46,515 nt of DNA from a virus, in IMG/VR virus record IMGVR_UViG_3300020190_000101, positions 1 through 46,515 of that record; one strand, written 5' to 3'. Shown in pieces: positions 46,038 to 46,515 of this stretch. Position numbers and translations under genes: made by a program. The notes under the pieces are model-generated. The model did no database searches, was not told where the DNA came from, and saw only the letters and a list, made by a program, of their open reading frames with translations. Each line of letters starts with the position of its first letter. The stretch's first letter is position 1.

Positions 46038-46373
46038 TCACTCTCCTTGTCTTGCTACTGAATACTTATCACCTATCACGGACGGAACCTTGACACAAAG
46101 AACTGTGCAGTCTTCCAAGAACTCTGGAAGAGCAGGCTCATTTGGTTCTATTATGAATATGTCTCCTTCAACTATCGTAGTGTGGTTCAGGGCCATCTTG
46201 CCCTTCAGAAGAACATTGTATTCGGTTGCTATCTTGTGATAGTGTTCTGCCCACACCTCTCCCTTTTTATGGGTAAGAACACCAATCTCAAACCCCTTTG
46301 TTCGAAGAATGGACGGTTCAAAATCTCCAATCAACCAACCACGAGTCATGTCTTGTAGTTTTAGGAGTTTCAT
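46038..46373 (-). CDS. Cupin-domain protein
   Basis: 111 aa. GEVWAEHYHKIATEYNVLLK is the first cupin motif (H-x-H...E) and TTIVEGDIFIIEPNEPALPE the second, with its His replaced. Cupins in such clusters are sugar-nucleotide isomerases/epimerases or metal-binding accessory proteins. The ATG overlaps the stop of the truncated gene to the right (ATGA). Fold is confident; activity is not, because of the lost metal ligand. Confidence 0.65.
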   Translation of the reverse strand: MKLLKLQDMTRGWLIGDFEPSILRTKGFEIGVLTHKKGEVWAEHYHKIATEYNVLLKGKMALNHTTIVEGDIFIIEPNEPALPEFLEDCTVLCVKVPSVIGDKYSVARQGE

Positions 46374-46515
46374 TTTGCAGCCTCTCTGAAACGAGATATG
46401 AGATTGGTGGTAGAAAAATCTTCTACCTTTGGGAAGAATACCACATCAGAGCAGTGTTGTCTACCCACAACTGTCTTGTTTTTATATTCTTCTCCAATCA
46501 CCATGACTTTGGGCG
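46370..46515 (-). CDS. Cytidylyltransferase-like protein, 5' part outside window
   Basis: Only the last 48 codons are present. PKVMVIGEEYKNKTVVGR, then VVFFPKVEDFSTTNLISRFR match the end of RfaE/TagD-type cytidylyl- or adenylyltransferases: the strand carrying the nucleotide loop and the (I/F)STTxxIxRxR motif. In LPS pathways these activate heptose-phosphate or glycerol-phosphate. The cluster continues off the window. Confidence 0.7.
   Translation of the reverse strand, partial: PKVMVIGEEYKNKTVVGRQHCSDVVFFPKVEDFSTTNLISRFREAAK

Overview
The window is a 46.5 kb internal stretch of a tailed double-stranded DNA phage of the T4-like myovirus type, most like the marine and freshwater relatives (cyanophage and pelagiphage types). 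The evidence is a set of T4-type replication proteins (family B DNA polymerase, UvsX/RecA recombinase, DnaB-type helicase, zinc-finger/TOPRIM primase), TAAATA-type late promoter boxes, long tail-fibre and collagen-like proteins, and dense packing with ATGA and TAATG overlaps. Two lipobox proteins, a spanin-like protein and LPS-type sugar genes point to a Gram-negative host. No photosynthesis gene, integrase, CRISPR array or rRNA is visible, and I saw no tRNA in the gaps. The host cannot be named from this sequence alone.

Layout. (1) 1-13386, plus strand: virion proteins. It begins with an acidic/basic core-like protein cut by the window edge, then a RecB-type nuclease, a ligase-like protein with a capsid-targeting-like N terminus, a nucleotidyltransferase fusion, and two Lys/Glu-rich modular proteins full of KEE...IDE motifs. 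Tail or fibre proteins follow, then a small membrane cassette (holin-like protein and lipobox/TM spanin candidate). (2) 13383-23080, mostly minus strand: RuvC-like resolvase, a secreted trypsin-like lipoprotein, a methyltransferase, a class II ribonucleotide reductase, three fibre proteins with FNGLTGA or Gly-X-Y repeats, and ThyX. (3) 23087-31518, minus: primase, helicase, UvsX, a Mom-like acetyltransferase-fold protein, and a family B polymerase that is interrupted twice. (4) 31518-39378, minus: two DNA methyltransferases, a nuclease-like protein, two GroES-like proteins, SpeD, a second Mom-like protein, an HNH-type protein, a lysozyme-like protein, UV damage endonuclease, a DUF1599 protein and dUTPase. 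(5) 39423-41337: small structural proteins and a glycosyltransferase. (6) 41358-46515: an AT-richer island of surface-sugar genes that runs off the right edge.

How the genes work together: NrdJ, ThyX, dUTPase and the DUF1599 protein supply or clean the dNTP pool. UvsX, helicase, primase, polymerase and RuvC replicate and recombine DNA. The methyltransferases and Mom-like proteins probably modify phage DNA against restriction. Holin, spanin and lysozyme candidates would lyse the cell. The sugar genes may alter the host surface or decorate virions.

The most unusual feature is the polymerase. A GIY-YIG endonuclease gene separates its N-terminal half from the rest. The remaining part is then broken inside the conserved NSxYGaxGN motif by 5 extra bases that create GGT-TAG-GT. 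A single 5-base ribosomal hop from GGT to GGT would restore the motif exactly. Just upstream, the coding sequence folds into a perfectly paired three-way junction. The arrangement resembles the programmed bypass of T4 gene 60 and is the best candidate here for an undescribed system.
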